Shown: positions 25,278-33,928 of the stretch, one piece after another
Position numbering within the stretch: position 1 is the stretch's first letter
How the letters are laid out: every line of letters starts with the position of its first letter
NCBI GenBank assembly: GCA_023391335.1
Contig: JAEWBG010000059.1
Coordinates: 1 to 64,000 of the forward strand
From: Pseudomonadota bacterium
GTDB lineage: Bacteria > Pseudomonadota > Gammaproteobacteria > Steroidobacterales > Steroidobacteraceae
Length of the DNA stretch: 64,000 bases
Direction: 5' to 3'
Notes under the pieces: model-generated
What the model was told of the DNA's origin: nothing
Seen by the model: only the letters and a program-made list of their open reading frames with translations
Database searches by the model: none
Made by a program: the position numbers and the translations under genes

Positions 25278-25892
25278 ATGCATCTGCGCAAACTTACTCG
25301 CACCGACTTGATGAGCCTCGAGCAGTACTCGACGGCGCGCAAAGATTTTCGTGCGAAGGTCATCGATCACAAGAGCCGTCGCACGATCGCCGTCGGCCCG
25401 AACGCCACGTGGTGCTTCGAAGATCAGTTGACGGTGCAATACCAAGTACAAGAAATGTTGCGAGTGGAACGCATCTTCGAAGCGGCGGGGATCCAAGACG
25501 AACTCGACGCGTACAACCCGCTGATTCCCGATGGAAGCAATTGGAAGGTCACGTTCTTGATCGAATTTCCTGATCCGAGTGAGCGTCGTGAGCGCCTGGC
25601 GCAGATGAAGGGAATCGAAGATCGCTGCTGGGTTCAGGTTTCGGGGTTCGATCGCGTCTTTGCCATTGCGGATGAAGACCTCGAACGGGGGAACGACGAG
25701 AAGACCTCGTCCGTGCACTTCTTGCGCTTCGAGCTCACGCCACAAATGTCCTCTGCCGCGCAGCAGGGGGCAGATATCTCGATCGGTATCGATCATCCGG
25801 CGTATTCCCATTCGGTGTCGCCGCTTCCCAAATCCTCTCGCGATTCTCTTGCCAAGGATCTTGGCGAACCGGTTGAAGCGCATCGCGCTTAG
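25278..25892 (+). CDS. DUF3501 family protein
   Basis: 204 residues, cytosolic, recognised as DUF3501 from its opening LTRTDLMSLEQYSTARKDFR and the block AVGPNATWCFEDQLTVQYQVQEMLR. No catalytic motif is known to me. Proteins of this family commonly sit next to a rubrerythrin and a heterodisulfide-reductase-like Fe-S protein, as here, which suggests a shared role in peroxide handling or metal-centre maintenance. AGGAA lies 7 bp before the ATG. Function remains unassigned. Confidence 0.85.
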   Translation: MHLRKLTRTDLMSLEQYSTARKDFRAKVIDHKSRRTIAVGPNATWCFEDQLTVQYQVQEMLRVERIFEAAGIQDELDAYNPLIPDGSNWKVTFLIEFPDPSERRERLAQMKGIEDRCWVQVSGFDRVFAIADEDLERGNDEKTSSVHFLRFELTPQMSSAAQQGADISIGIDHPAYSHSVSPLPKSSRDSLAKDLGEPVEAHRA

Positions 25893-25902
25893 GGGCAGAC
25901 CG

Positions 25903-26076
25903 GAGGTATCTCCACGGAGTACACGGAGAGCACGGAGAGAAGATAAACGATCGGAACTGAGCGAACGTTGAAGGACCACGGCTCGTGGCGTCCGATCAAT
26001 CATTGCGCCCGTTCTCTCCAGTTCTGAGGCCGTTCTCCGTGTCCTCTGTGCTCTCCGTGGAGATATTCCTTTTCTT
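25903..26076. repeat. Mirror cassette, family B, in a 307-bp gap
   Basis: The left arm (25903-25946) reads GGTATCTCCACGGAG then CACGGAG units. The right arm (26031-26076) is the mirror: CTCCGTG units then CTCCGTGGAGATATTCC. GATCGGA and TCCGATC form an extra inverted pair in the centre. The remaining gap to 26199 holds the parE promoter candidate and nothing else I can support. Confidence 0.82.
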
Positions 26077-26127
26077 CCACAACGGGTCCTCATGTTTTGC
26101 CTGACCGAATCGCGCTCGAGCGCATGC

Positions 26128-26133
26128 TAGACT
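26128..26133 (+). promoter_or_regulatory. Putative -10 box for parE
   Basis: TAGACT followed by CGCCGC, 66 bp before the ATG and downstream of the family B cassette. The -35 region is unclear. Confidence 0.35.
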
Positions 26134-26199
26134 CGCCGCAAAGGCCGGGCGCTCACTAAAGTGTCCTGCGATTCCAACACCTAATCTCGTTCGGTAGCG

Positions 26200-28086
26200 A
26201 TGTCATATACCGCTTCAGATATTGAAGTCCTCAGCGGACTCGATCCCGTGCGCCGTCGGCCCGGGATGTACACGGATACCAGTCGCCCCAATCACCTCGC
26301 GCATGAAGTCGTCGACAACTCCGTCGACGAAGCGCTTTCTGGCCACGCGAAGCGCATCGACGTTACCGTCTTCAAAGACGGTTCGTTGCAAGTCGCCGAC
26401 GACGGGCGCGGGATGCCGGTCGACATTCACCCGAAAGAGAAGGTGAGCGGTGTCGAATTAATTCTGACGCGCCTGCACGCGGGCGGTAAGTTCTCAGACA
26501 AGAACTACAAATTCTCCGGCGGTTTGCATGGCGTCGGCGTCTCTGTCGTGAATGCACTCTCCAAGCATCTCGAGTGCTGGGTGAAGCGCGGCGGCAAGGA
26601 ATACAACATCAGCTTCAAGGACGGGAAGGCCAAGTCCAAGCTTGAAGTTGTCGGCGATGTCGGCAAGAACAACACCGGCACCACTGTGCGGTTTTGGCCG
26701 GATCCGCAGTATTTCGAGTCGCCGACGATCTCGATTCCCAAGCTGAAACACGTGTTGCGCGCCAAGGCCGTGCTGTGTCCCGGCCTGAAGATGACGCTGC
26801 ATGTCGAGCAGACCGGCGAGAAAGAAGAATGGCTCTACACCGGTGGCCTCACGGAATACTTACGCGAAGCGCTCGGAGACGGCGAGTGGCTGCCGCAAGA
26901 GTTGTTCACTGGCGCGATCGAAGGCGAAAAGGAAGCAGCGGAGTGGGCACTCGCGTGGCGCGTCGATGAAGGTCCCAAGGTCGAAGAGAGCTACGTCAAT
27001 CTGATTCCGACGGCGCAAGGTGGCACACATGTCAATGGCTTGCGTGTTGGACTCACCGATGCGATTCGTGAGTTCTGCGAATTCCGCAATCTCTTGCCGA
27101 AAGGTCTGAAGCTCGCGCCGGAAGATGTGTGGGATGGATTGAGCTACGTGCTCTCCACCAAGATGAAAGAAGCGCAGTTTGCGGGGCAGACCAAAGAGCG
27201 ACTGTCTTCGCGTGAAGCCGCGGCGTTTGTCTCGGGTGTCGTTAAAGATCAATTCGGCTTGTGGCTAAACCAACATCCTGAAAGCGGCGAGAAGATCGCG
27301 CAGCTCGCCATTGCGGGTGCGCAGGCGCGACTGAAGGCGTCGAAGTCGGTGGCACGTAAACGCGTGGTCAGCGGACCGGCGCTGCCGGGCAAACTTGCCG
27401 ATTGCACCTCGCAAGAGCCGGAGCGCTCAGAGCTCTTCTTGGTGGAGGGCGACTCTGCAGGTGGCTCCGCGAAGCAAGCGCGCGATCGTGAATTCCAGGC
27501 CGTGATGCCATTGCGCGGCAAGATCCTGAACACATGGGAAGTCGAAGCCGGCGATGTGCTGCAATCACAAGAAGTGCATCACATCGCGATTGCGATTGGC
27601 GTCGATCCCGGCTCCGATAACCTGACTGGTTTGCGTTACCACAAGATCTGCATCCTGGCCGATGCGGACTCTGACGGTCAGCACATCGCGACGTTGCTGT
27701 GCGCATTGTTCTTGCGTCACTTCCGTCCCCTGGTTTTGGCCGGCCACGTGTACGTTGCGATGCCGCCGCTGTTTCGCGTCGATGTGGGCAAGCAGGTTTA
27801 CTACGCACTCGATGAGGCTGAGCGAGCCGGCATTCTCGATCGCATTGCTGCCGAAAATCCGCGCGCGAAGCCAACTGTCACGCGCTTCAAAGGTCTCGGC
27901 GAAATGAGCGCGATGCAACTGCGCGAAACGACGATGGCACCCGAGACGCGTCGGTTGGTCCAGCTCACCGTCGAAGCCAAAGACGAAGCCGACCAAATGC
28001 TGGATATGCTGCTCGCGAAAAAGCGTGCCGCCGATCGCCGCGAATGGCTCGAGACGAAGGGAAACCTTGCAGAAGTGCAGGTGTAA
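26200..28086 (+). CDS. parE: DNA topoisomerase IV subunit B
   Basis: ATPase subunit of the decatenating type II topoisomerase. 628 residues, the ParE length rather than the longer GyrB of this class. GHKL ATPase motifs are EVVDNSVDEA, DDGRGMPVDIH and GGLHGVGVSVVNALS; the transducer domain follows; the TOPRIM motifs are LFLVEGDSAGGSA and ILADADSDGQH. The C-terminus contains TRFKGLGEMSAMQL. parC follows after a 191-bp gap on the same strand, confirming the pair. Confidence 0.97.
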   Translation: MSYTASDIEVLSGLDPVRRRPGMYTDTSRPNHLAHEVVDNSVDEALSGHAKRIDVTVFKDGSLQVADDGRGMPVDIHPKEKVSGVELILTRLHAGGKFSDKNYKFSGGLHGVGVSVVNALSKHLECWVKRGGKEYNISFKDGKAKSKLEVVGDVGKNNTGTTVRFWPDPQYFESPTISIPKLKHVLRAKAVLCPGLKMTLHVEQTGEKEEWLYTGGLTEYLREALGDGEWLPQELFTGAIEGEKEAAEWALAWRVDEGPKVEESYVNLIPTAQGGTHVNGLRVGLTDAIREFCEFRNLLPKGLKLAPEDVWDGLSYVLSTKMKEAQFAGQTKERLSSREAAAFVSGVVKDQFGLWLNQHPESGEKIAQLAIAGAQARLKASKSVARKRVVSGPALPGKLADCTSQEPERSELFLVEGDSAGGSAKQARDREFQAVMPLRGKILNTWEVEAGDVLQSQEVHHIAIAIGVDPGSDNLTGLRYHKICILADADSDGQHIATLLCALFLRHFRPLVLAGHVYVAMPPLFRVDVGKQVYYALDEAERAGILDRIAAENPRAKPTVTRFKGLGEMSAMQLRETTMAPETRRLVQLTVEAKDEADQMLDMLLAKKRAADRREWLETKGNLAEVQV

Positions 28087-28090
28087 GGAG

Positions 28091-28267
28091 AAGTGACTGG
28101 CGGATAGCGGATAGCGGATTGGAACAGAGGACATAGGTCCACCTCCGTCGTTTAGCTAAAGGCTGGTACTTCGATCGCGACTGCCTCGCATGATCGTATC
28201 CAAGGCAATGCAGATGTCGTTTCGCCGGTTCGTGCTTCTTCTATCCGCTAGTCACTAGTCACCATCC
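28091..28267. repeat. Mirror cassette, family A
   Basis: The left arm AAGTGACTGGCGGATAGCGG plus two more GCGGAT units (28091-28121) begins 5 bp after the parE stop. The right arm CTTCTATCCGCTAGTCACTAG (28238-28267) ends 10 bp before the parC ATG. The centre of about 115 bp is unique. No Shine-Dalgarno sequence is left before parC. Confidence 0.85.
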
Positions 28268-28277
28268 AACTTCCTAC

Positions 28278-30530
28278 ATGCCCACCCAACCACCCCTCAA
28301 CTTCGAAGGCATCGAACGGCTGCCACTGCGGACGTTCACGGAAAAGGCGTATCTCGACTACTCGATGTACGTCATTTTGGATCGCGCATTGCCGAACATC
28401 GGCGATGGCTTGAAGCCGGTGCAGCGACGCATCGTGTATGCGATGAGCGAACTCGGGTTGTCCGCAGCCTCGAAGCACAAGAAGTCGGCGCGCACGATCG
28501 GCGATGTGATCGGCAAGTTTCATCCGCACGGCGACTCTGCTTGTTACGAAGCGATGGTCCTCATGGCTCAGCCGTTTTCGTATCGCTATCCGCTGGTGGA
28601 TGGCCAAGGCAATTTCGGGTCGCCGGACGATCCGAAATCGTTCGCGGCGATGCGTTACACGGAATCGCGTCTGACGCGTTACTCGGCGCTGCTGCTTTCG
28701 GAGTTGGGGCAGGGCACGGTCGATTGGGCGCCGAACTTCGATGGCACGCTCGAAGAACCGGTGTTGTTGCCGGCGCGGGTGCCGAACGTACTCTTGAATG
28801 GCGCGACGGGTATCGCGGTCGGTATGGCGACGGATATTCCGCCGCACAATCTGCGCGAAGTGGTCACAGCGTGTATTCGATTGCTCGAAGATCCGGATGT
28901 GACCCTGAAGGAGCTGTGCAAGCACGTCCAAGGTCCCGATTTTCCGACGGGCGCCGAGATCATTTCGCCGCGCGCTGAGATTCGTCAGATCTACGAGACC
29001 GGCAACGGCTCAATCCGCGCACGGGCTGTTTATGAGATCGAAGACGGCGACATCGTCATCACGCAATTGCCCTATCAAGTCTCCGGCAGCCGCATTCAAG
29101 AACAGGTCGCCGCACAGATGCAGGCGAAGAAACTGCCGATGGTCGAGGACATCCGCGATGAGTCCGATCACGAGCATCCGACTCGCATCGTGATTGTGCC
29201 GCGCTCCAATCGCGTGGATATCGAACAGTTGATGGCGCACTTGTTCGCGACGACTGATCTCGAGCGCACCTATCGAGTGAATCTCAACATCATCGGCCTC
29301 GATGGTCGGCCGAAGGTGATGGGTCTCAAGACGTTGCTCGAAGAATGGTTGACGTATCGCATCAACACCGTCACCAGGCGTTTGAATTGGCGCCTGGAAA
29401 AAGTGCAGGCGCGGTTGCACATCCTCGAAGGCTTGCTTGCTGCCTACCTCAATTTGGATGAAGTGATCCGCATCATCCGTCGGGAAGAAGAGCCAAAACC
29501 GGTGCTGATGAAGCGCTTCAAGTTAAGCGAGATTCAAGCCGAGGCAATACTCGAAACCAAGTTGCGCCACTTGGCGAAGCTCGAAGAGATGAAGATCCGC
29601 GGCGAACAAAAGGAATTGGCCGAAGAGCAAGAAGAACTGGACAAGATCCTCAAGAGCAAAGCGCGTCTGCGTAAGCTCGTGCGCGACGAACTCGAAAAGG
29701 ATGCAAAAGAGTTCGGCGATGATCGGCGCAGCCGCATCGTGGAGCGCGCAGCCGCACAGGCAATCGACGAAACATCTCTTGTTACGAGCGAACCGATGAC
29801 GGTTGTGCTGTCGGAGCGTGGGTGGGTGCGCGCCGCCAAAGGACACGACATCGATCCGGCGACGCTCTCATATAAGACAGGCGATGCGTTCCAATCGGCA
29901 GCACGCGGCAAGAGCACGCAGCAAGCCGTATTCCTCGATAGCACCGGCCGCGCCTACAGCTTGCTCGCACACACGCTGCCGTCCGCTCGCGGTCAAGGCG
30001 AGCCGTTGTCGGGTCGCATCGATCCGCCGGAAGGCGCGACGTTCGCGGGCGTGATGATTGGCGATCCAGAGGATCGCTGGGTGGTGGCTTCCGATGCGGG
30101 CTATGGATTTGTCGTGAAGCTGGAAGAGCTGCATTCGCGCAATCGCGCCGGCAAGGCGGTGCTCAAGGTTCCCGAAAAGTCTGGTGTGCTCGCCCCGGCC
30201 CCGGTGCCTGCGAGCGATGAAGCGTTGCTATGCGCCGTGAGCTCGGACGGCAAGTTGCTCGCGTTCCCAGTAAAGGATCTGCCGGAACTTCCACGCGGCA
30301 AGGGCAATAAGATTTTTGGCCTTTCATCCAAGAAGGTGGAGAGCCGCGATGAGTTCTTGGCAGCGATCGCTGTCGTATCGCCCGATCAGAATCTCATCGT
30401 GCGTTCAGGCGATCGCAAAATGACCCTGAAGTTCTCTGAGCTCAAAGACTATCGCGGCGAACGCGCACAGCGTGGTGCGGTGCTGCCGCGTGGCTGGCGC
30501 AAGGTTGAGCGATTGGAAGTGGAAGGCTGA
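28278..30530 (+). CDS. parC: DNA topoisomerase IV subunit A
   Basis: DNA-cleaving subunit of topoisomerase IV, 750 residues (E. coli 752). The catalytic tyrosine is Tyr127 in AMRYTESRLTRYS. The quinolone-resistance region reads HPHGDSACYEAMV with Ser87 and Glu91, the residues of sensitive enzymes. A coiled region near 440-480 (EEMKIRGEQKELAEEQEEL) precedes the C-terminal beta-pinwheel. The protein starts MPTQPPLNFEGIERLPLR. Adjacency with parE supports ParC over GyrA. Confidence 0.97.
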   Translation: MPTQPPLNFEGIERLPLRTFTEKAYLDYSMYVILDRALPNIGDGLKPVQRRIVYAMSELGLSAASKHKKSARTIGDVIGKFHPHGDSACYEAMVLMAQPFSYRYPLVDGQGNFGSPDDPKSFAAMRYTESRLTRYSALLLSELGQGTVDWAPNFDGTLEEPVLLPARVPNVLLNGATGIAVGMATDIPPHNLREVVTACIRLLEDPDVTLKELCKHVQGPDFPTGAEIISPRAEIRQIYETGNGSIRARAVYEIEDGDIVITQLPYQVSGSRIQEQVAAQMQAKKLPMVEDIRDESDHEHPTRIVIVPRSNRVDIEQLMAHLFATTDLERTYRVNLNIIGLDGRPKVMGLKTLLEEWLTYRINTVTRRLNWRLEKVQARLHILEGLLAAYLNLDEVIRIIRREEEPKPVLMKRFKLSEIQAEAILETKLRHLAKLEEMKIRGEQKELAEEQEELDKILKSKARLRKLVRDELEKDAKEFGDDRRSRIVERAAAQAIDETSLVTSEPMTVVLSERGWVRAAKGHDIDPATLSYKTGDAFQSAARGKSTQQAVFLDSTGRAYSLLAHTLPSARGQGEPLSGRIDPPEGATFAGVMIGDPEDRWVVASDAGYGFVVKLEELHSRNRAGKAVLKVPEKSGVLAPAPVPASDEALLCAVSSDGKLLAFPVKDLPELPRGKGNKIFGLSSKKVESRDEFLAAIAVVSPDQNLIVRSGDRKMTLKFSELKDYRGERAQRGAVLPRGWRKVERLEVEG

Positions 30531-30532
30531 TC

Positions 30533-30655
30533 CGACGTAACACAAAGAGCACATAAATTCGAAAGTAGGTCGGCTCGTTCGATACGCAACGCGCCGTCTG
30601 TGACCCCAGCCCGATCGTTTTTCGATTTTTCTCTGCGCGCTTTGTGTTGCGTCCG
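30533..30655. repeat. Mirror cassette, family C
   Basis: The left arm CGACGTAACACAAAGAGCAC plus AAATTCGAAA (30533-30564) starts 2 bp after the parC stop. The right arm TTTTCGATTTTTCTC then GCGCGCTTTGTGTTGCGTCC runs 30618-30655. It fills the gap between convergent parC and the FimX-like gene; the TTCGATTTTTC segment next to the stem could aid termination. Confidence 0.8.
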
Positions 30656-30666
30656 GCTCTTCGCTG

Positions 30667-32724
30667 TCAGCCGATGACGACTTGCTCGGGCTCATTCACG
30701 AAGTAGCCCTGAATGAACTCGATGCCGAGCTGCCACAGCACGGCCATGGTGTTCGCGTCTTCGACGCGCTCGGCGATCGTCGCGACTTTCTTTCCCTTCG
30801 CCTGATCCACGAGCTCGCGAACTTTCTGTTGTAGGTTCGGATCGACTGCTAATCCCTGCATCAGCGTGCCGTCGACCTTGATGAAGTTGATCGGCAAGTG
30901 AGCCAGCAACCGCGAAGGATCGCGTCCCGTGCCGAAGTGTTCGAGCGCGAATAAAAATCCTGCTTTGCGCAACCCGCCGACGAGATCCGTCGTGTCGGCA
31001 AGATATTCGGTGGCGACTTGCTCGCTGATTTGAAACGCGATGCGTTGCGGGTCGATGCGGCTTGCTTTTAATTGATTCGAGAGCCACTGCACGAGCGACT
31101 TGTCGCGGACAGAATCCTTCGACAGGCGCACGAAGAGTTGCTTCACAGGACGACTGGCGCAGAAAGTCATCGAAGCGCCGATGATCCAGCGATCGATGTT
31201 CTTCATCAGATCATTGCGTTCGGCGGCGGCCATGAATTCTGCGGGCAGAAGCTCTTGCCCCGACTCGTCGACCATGCGCACCAGCACGTCGTACATGCCG
31301 CGATCTTCGCCGAGTAGGCTCGCGATCGGCTGTTGCATGAGACGGAAGCGGTTCTCCATGAGCGCCGCTTTGATATGGCGCACCCAGATTTCATCCGCCG
31401 CTTGGCGCTTAGTGTCTTCGTCCTGGTGATCGATGACGACAACGCGCTTGCCGCCGGCTTCCTGGGCATTGCGACGCGCCGTGATCGCATCGTTGATCGA
31501 CAGCTCGATGTTTGGACTTCGAGGGTCGATGGCGCCGACACCGATGCTGCACGTGCAAGAGATTTGTTTCTCGCCGACGCGGAAGACTTGCGCCGAAACT
31601 TTCTTGATCAAGTTGTTGGCCCAGACCTCGACATCCCGAGGTGTGCCGCGCTCCATGAGTAACATCAGGGCGCCGTCGCCCATCCGTCCGAAAAGATCTC
31701 CGGACTGCCGCGTTTCCCCGACGAGTCCCGCGAATTGTCCGATGAAGTCTTCGACCGCGAGGGGGCCTAAGTCATCGCAGAGTGCGGCGAGCTTGTCAGG
31801 TTCGACCGAGACAAGTTGGCGAATGCCGGCCTTGATGGGGTGTGCGAGCGACTTCCTCAATCGCTCGATGAAGAACTTGCGTTGCAAGGCGCCGGTTGCC
31901 GCATCGCGCTCGAGCGCGTCGTTTAGCTGATCGTTCAGATGCGTCGTGCTGTTCGTCGGTTTTGTCGAAGGAATGCACAAGCGAACCGCCGGTTCAGAGT
32001 CGAACTCGACCTTGGACAGCTCCATTTCCAGCGGAACCGGCGACCCATCGCTCAAGATCGCATTCGCCTTCAACACGTGGTCCGACCACCGGCCTTGCAG
32101 GCAGGCGACCAAGGCACCTTTGATGGCGGCGTGCGCTTCGGAATCGAAGGTGTCCATCAACGGCGTGCCGACGATCGAGTCCACGTCGGGAATTCCGAAG
32201 AGCTCTAGCCACGCAGGATTCGCGTCGACGACGATGCCTTCTTGCACGTGGGCGATCGCGTCGGCGGAGCCGGCCATGAATGACTTGAGCTGTTCTCGAT
32301 ACTCGCGTGCGGCGCTGACTGTCGCGTTGAGCTCTCGTGCCTGACGATGCGCTTCGAGTTCGCGATGGACGACCGCTTGCAAGCGTTGGGGATGCTTCAG
32401 CGTCACGACGTCGCGTGCACCTTGTTGCATTGCCGCGGCGATGATTTCTTCATCGACTTGATCGCGCGCGATGATCACGGGAACCGTCGGGCCGAACTGA
32501 TTGCGCACAGACATGATCTTGGTCGTGTCCGCTGGGTCCGGCCCCACGAAGGCAATCAGCATGTGAGCATTGATCTGCGCCAGCGCATCGGCGAGATCGT
32601 TGAGTTCACGAATCCAACTGCAGCGAGCTGCCGTGCCGCCGTTGCGCAAGGTGCTGTTGATCGCTTCGACGTTGTCCTGATGACGCGTCAGAACGATCAT
32701 CGGCACTGCACTTTGTTCGGCCAA
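30667..32724 (-). CDS. FimX-like protein: receiver, PAS, degenerate GGDEF, degenerate EAL
   Basis: 685 residues. An N-terminal receiver-like domain (about 8-125) is followed by PAS (about 145-255), a GGDEF-type domain whose active site reads GRMGDGAL near 345, and an EAL-type domain where EAL becomes DVL (DVLVRM near 478). The loss of catalytic motifs suggests a c-di-GMP receptor, as in FimX/FilP proteins of type IV pilus control, not an enzyme. The start is TTG with GGAG 9 bp upstream; an ATG eight codons in is the alternative. fimV, another pilus-linked gene, is at 41 kb. Confidence 0.88.
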   Translation of the reverse strand: MAEQSAVPMIVLTRHQDNVEAINSTLRNGGTAARCSWIRELNDLADALAQINAHMLIAFVGPDPADTTKIMSVRNQFGPTVPVIIARDQVDEEIIAAAMQQGARDVVTLKHPQRLQAVVHRELEAHRQARELNATVSAAREYREQLKSFMAGSADAIAHVQEGIVVDANPAWLELFGIPDVDSIVGTPLMDTFDSEAHAAIKGALVACLQGRWSDHVLKANAILSDGSPVPLEMELSKVEFDSEPAVRLCIPSTKPTNSTTHLNDQLNDALERDAATGALQRKFFIERLRKSLAHPIKAGIRQLVSVEPDKLAALCDDLGPLAVEDFIGQFAGLVGETRQSGDLFGRMGDGALMLLMERGTPRDVEVWANNLIKKVSAQVFRVGEKQISCTCSIGVGAIDPRSPNIELSINDAITARRNAQEAGGKRVVVIDHQDEDTKRQAADEIWVRHIKAALMENRFRLMQQPIASLLGEDRGMYDVLVRMVDESGQELLPAEFMAAAERNDLMKNIDRWIIGASMTFCASRPVKQLFVRLSKDSVRDKSLVQWLSNQLKASRIDPQRIAFQISEQVATEYLADTTDLVGGLRKAGFLFALEHFGTGRDPSRLLAHLPINFIKVDGTLMQGLAVDPNLQQKVRELVDQAKGKKVATIAERVEDANTMAVLWQLGIEFIQGYFVNEPEQVVIG

Positions 32725-32790
32725 CTGGCAAGTCTCCGCGATTGAAGGGATTACGCGCTTGAAGATCGCGTCATCGAGATATCGGCCGGG

Positions 32791-32796
32791 ATTGTA
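32791..32796 (-). promoter_or_regulatory. Putative -10 box for the FimX-like gene
   Basis: TACAAT on the minus strand followed by CCCGGCC, about 67 bp upstream of the start. Confidence 0.35.
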
Positions 32797-32814
32797 GCAT
32801 CTGAAATCGGTCGC

Positions 32815-33864
32815 TTAAGGGATTGCCGTCACAGGCATTTTTGCGGGTGCCCCGGCGATCTCACGCACGAGTTTCGGGACCAAATAGCCTGGCAGACGGG
32901 CCGCCAGTTGGGTGTGAATTTCCAGCGCTTTGGCGTCTGCGATCGCAAAATGGGCTGCACCGGCCACCTTGTCTAGCACGTGCAAGTAATAGGGCAGGAC
33001 GCCCACCGCGAAGAGGGCCTCGCTCAACTCAGCCAGCGTCGAGGCATCGTCATTTACGCCTGCCAAGAGCACGCTCTGATTGAGTAGCGTCACACCTCGT
33101 TCTCGCAATCGAGTGCACGCCGATCGAACACTGTCGTCGATCTCTTGAGCATGGTTGGCGTGGATCACCAAGACCTTCTGAAGCGACACTCCTTCCAGCC
33201 ACGCAAGCAGTCCTGCATCGACACGCTCCGGCAAAACGATCGGGTACCGCGTGTGAATACGCAGGCGCTTCACGTGCGGTACGGTCGCAAGCTGATCAGT
33301 GAGCTGAATCAGCCGCCGATCGCTTAGGCTCAAAGGGTCGCCGCCGCTCAGAATGACTTCGTTGACGCTGGTATCCGCACGCACCTGGTCTAGGGCGGCG
33401 CTCCAGCCGTTCTGCAAAGCCGATTCGTCCGAATAGGGGAAGTGACGCCGAAAACAATATCGACAGTGCACCGCGCAGGCGCCCGTCGCGATCAAGAGTG
33501 CTCGCCCTTCGTACTTATGTAGCAATCCGGTTGCAGCACGGCTCAAGAGATCGCCGACGGGATCAACCCCGAATCCGGCCACTGCTTTTTCCTCAGCGGC
33601 GAATGGGAATACCTGCAGCAGGAGTGGGTCGTTCGCGTCGCCACGGCGCATGCGGGAGACGAAGCCTCGTGGGACTTTCAATGGAAATTCACGCAGGGCG
33701 CTGGCGCCCGGGGACATCTGCTCGAGGTCGATGTTCAGCAGTCGACACAGTTCATCGGCGGAGCTGACTGCATCCGCGAGTGCTTTACGCCAGGCGACGG
33801 GCTCGATCGAGGCTTCCGCCGACGATGCGATGAACTGGCTAGAGAGGGAGGTTGCGGCTATCAT
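32815..33864 (-). CDS. epmB: EF-P beta-lysylation protein EpmB (lysine 2,3-aminomutase-like)
   Basis: Radical-SAM, PLP-dependent enzyme that turns L-alpha-lysine into (R)-beta-lysine for EF-P modification. 349 residues from ATG 33864; the longer frame overlaps the efp promoter gap. The radical-SAM motif Cys130-x3-Cys134-x2-Cys137 (CAVHCRYCFRRHFPY) and SGGDPLSLSDRRL are intact. It is divergent from efp across 64 bp, and epmA lies 2.2 kb away, so the full lysylation module is here. Confidence 0.96.
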   Translation of the reverse strand: MIAATSLSSQFIASSAEASIEPVAWRKALADAVSSADELCRLLNIDLEQMSPGASALREFPLKVPRGFVSRMRRGDANDPLLLQVFPFAAEEKAVAGFGVDPVGDLLSRAATGLLHKYEGRALLIATGACAVHCRYCFRRHFPYSDESALQNGWSAALDQVRADTSVNEVILSGGDPLSLSDRRLIQLTDQLATVPHVKRLRIHTRYPIVLPERVDAGLLAWLEGVSLQKVLVIHANHAQEIDDSVRSACTRLRERGVTLLNQSVLLAGVNDDASTLAELSEALFAVGVLPYYLHVLDKVAGAAHFAIADAKALEIHTQLAARLPGYLVPKLVREIAGAPAKMPVTAIP

Positions 33865-33928
33865 CTGCGCCCTTTTCGGCGCGACCGGCGCCGGACCACA
33901 TTCTCGCATCAGTCAGCGGCGGTGCCAT

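Noticed and set aside
33650..33928. N-terminal extension of EF-P
   Set aside because: The extension lies opposite epmB and its promoter gap; the family start MGSFSTNEFKSG is at 33929.
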